DNA of 64,000 nucleotides from Ficedula albicollis. Lineage: Eukaryota; Chordata; Aves; Passeriformes; Muscicapidae. Location: assembly GCF_000247815.1 (NCBI RefSeq), contig NC_021681.1, positions 23,630,789 to 23,694,788 of the forward strand, read 5' to 3'. Positions within the stretch are counted from its first letter, which is position 1, and each line of letters begins with the position of its first letter. The position numbers and the translations under genes were made by a program. This document shows, in pieces, positions 62,926 through 64,000 of the stretch. Below the pieces are notes generated by a model that was given only the letters and a program-made list of their open reading frames with translations, ran no database searches and was not told the DNA's origin.

Positions 62926-64000
62926 TGAAAAGTTTCATGTTATCTCCTATTTTTTCCTCTCCATTTATTCTAAACCTGTGGGTTTTTTTTTTTTTAATCA
63001 CATCCAAAGGAAGCACAAATGCCCTTGAAGGCTGTGCTGGGGATGAAAATTCCTAAATACTCAGAGTTTAATTGTTCCTTGTCCTCATTCGTTCTGCTGA
63101 ATGAATGATTTCCATCACCCCAAGTTTCCATGCAGAACTACCCATCCAATGCTCATAATAATCTCCCTGGTGCTAAATTTTGTACCCAGAATATTGACAC
63201 ATGCATGTTTCAGGTATTCAAACTGAAATACAGTTTAAATTCCTGATGAGATTGCAGAGTGTGAGCACTGCCAGGTGAGACAGAACTTCCCTCTGACCAG
63301 AGCTGCGTGAGAAATATTTCTCACAATTTCCAAAAATTTCCAAATATTTCTGTTCCACCTGGTGCCACCACCAGGGATCTGCTGAGAAAACTTTCTGACT
63401 TTATGGGATTGTCTTAATCTTGGTGAGAAGTTTCAGCTGTTGAGTTCTTCTGAGGGAGAAGTCAATGTGTAGGGTTTGGGGTTTTTGGATTATATTTCAG
63501 TGTATATTTTTAATTGATGGACTAGGACTGCTCTAAAAAATGTTACCTTTTAGGAAAATCAGTCTTCCTTCCTTCCTTCCTTCCTTCCTTCCTTCTCCAG
63601 TCCTAGATGTCCATAAATACTGTAAAAAAATTCAAGTTAAATTGAAAATCAGTCTCCTACATTAGGATTATACTTAAAATTTGGGACTCTGAACCTGGAG
63701 TACTGAAAAAGACATGCTGTCAACATGGCCTTTGCCTTTTCCAGTGGTTTGTGTCATGTCACGGAATTATTTCCAATTTTTTTTCTCCTGAAAAACTTAT
63801 TCTGAGGAGTTCTGCATGATATTTCTGGTCTAAAGTGAGACATAATTCTGAAGGCAAAATGTTGCAGTGTCATTGGCAATGATTATAACAGCAGATAGCA
63901 ATGTGGAGCAAAAATAAGTCTTAATTCAGATGTAATTTCAGGTGAAATGATGTGCTATCAAATATTCCATCCTCATTCGGGGATTTGAGTGTAAAAGTGT
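62926..64000. other. AT-rich sequence with simple repeats
   Basis: Contains a T run at 62982-62993, TTTCCAAAAATTTCC repeats near 63330, and a TTCC microsatellite at 63565-63595. No gene is recognised up to the window edge. Confidence 0.5.
63565..63595. repeat. TTCC tetranucleotide microsatellite
   Basis: About eight perfect TTCC units follow CAGTC and end in TTCTCCAG. Confidence 0.95.

Overview
The window looks like AT-rich nuclear DNA from a bird, most likely a songbird, although species level is inference. The main evidence is at least six fragments whose 3' ends match the avian CR1 LINE: phrases such as CTTCCAACCCAAACC followed by TATGATTCTAT-type tails, on both strands. One fragment also resembles an avian endogenous retrovirus LTR. 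I found no bacterial-type gene organisation, operons, CRISPR arrays, rRNA or tRNA genes. I could not recognise a protein-coding exon. The long open frames are explained by stop-free homopolymers, a pentanucleotide microsatellite, the GC-rich CR1 copy, or chance. I read the window as intergenic sequence or the interior of a very large intron.

Layout. Positions 1-4174 hold two near-identical copies of a segment of about 1.7 kb, separated by a 374-base C run and a short LTR-like piece. Positions 4175-10530 are plain AT-rich sequence. From 10.5 to 14.7 kb there is a dense accessory stretch: a 68-bp tandem pair, a CTGCAG minisatellite, an LTR fragment, a 76-bp tandem pair, a triple repeat, and a CR1 split by 328 bp of unrelated sequence. 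From 14.7 to 30.8 kb the sequence is mostly featureless, apart from a 22-bp palindrome, a 64-base C run and small tandem repeats. A satellite of about 18 units of 41 bp fills 30.8-31.6 kb. Two antisense CR1 tails and two short tandem duplications follow at 32.6-34.6 kb. A TCTTC microsatellite of about 250 bp sits at 39.2 kb, a perfect-looking 611-bp tandem duplication at 41.5-42.8 kb, an A-run/C-run/A-run composite at 45.3 kb, and a nested 478-bp duplication at 54.0-54.9 kb. At 58.1 kb an antisense mRNA-like 3' end with poly(A) suggests a retrocopy. Two more CR1 tails lie at 60.8 and 62.8 kb.

Two themes stand out. First, tandem duplications are unusually frequent at every scale from 34 bp to 2.4 kb, and the larger ones differ by well under 1 percent. 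They are either very recent or assembly duplications of two haplotypes. Second, several single-copy blocks, best at 57.64-57.98 kb, have the composition and homeobox/POU-type motif density of vertebrate conserved noncoding elements. That would fit a regulatory desert, but without alignment it is only a suspicion. I do not see a convincing undescribed gene system here.
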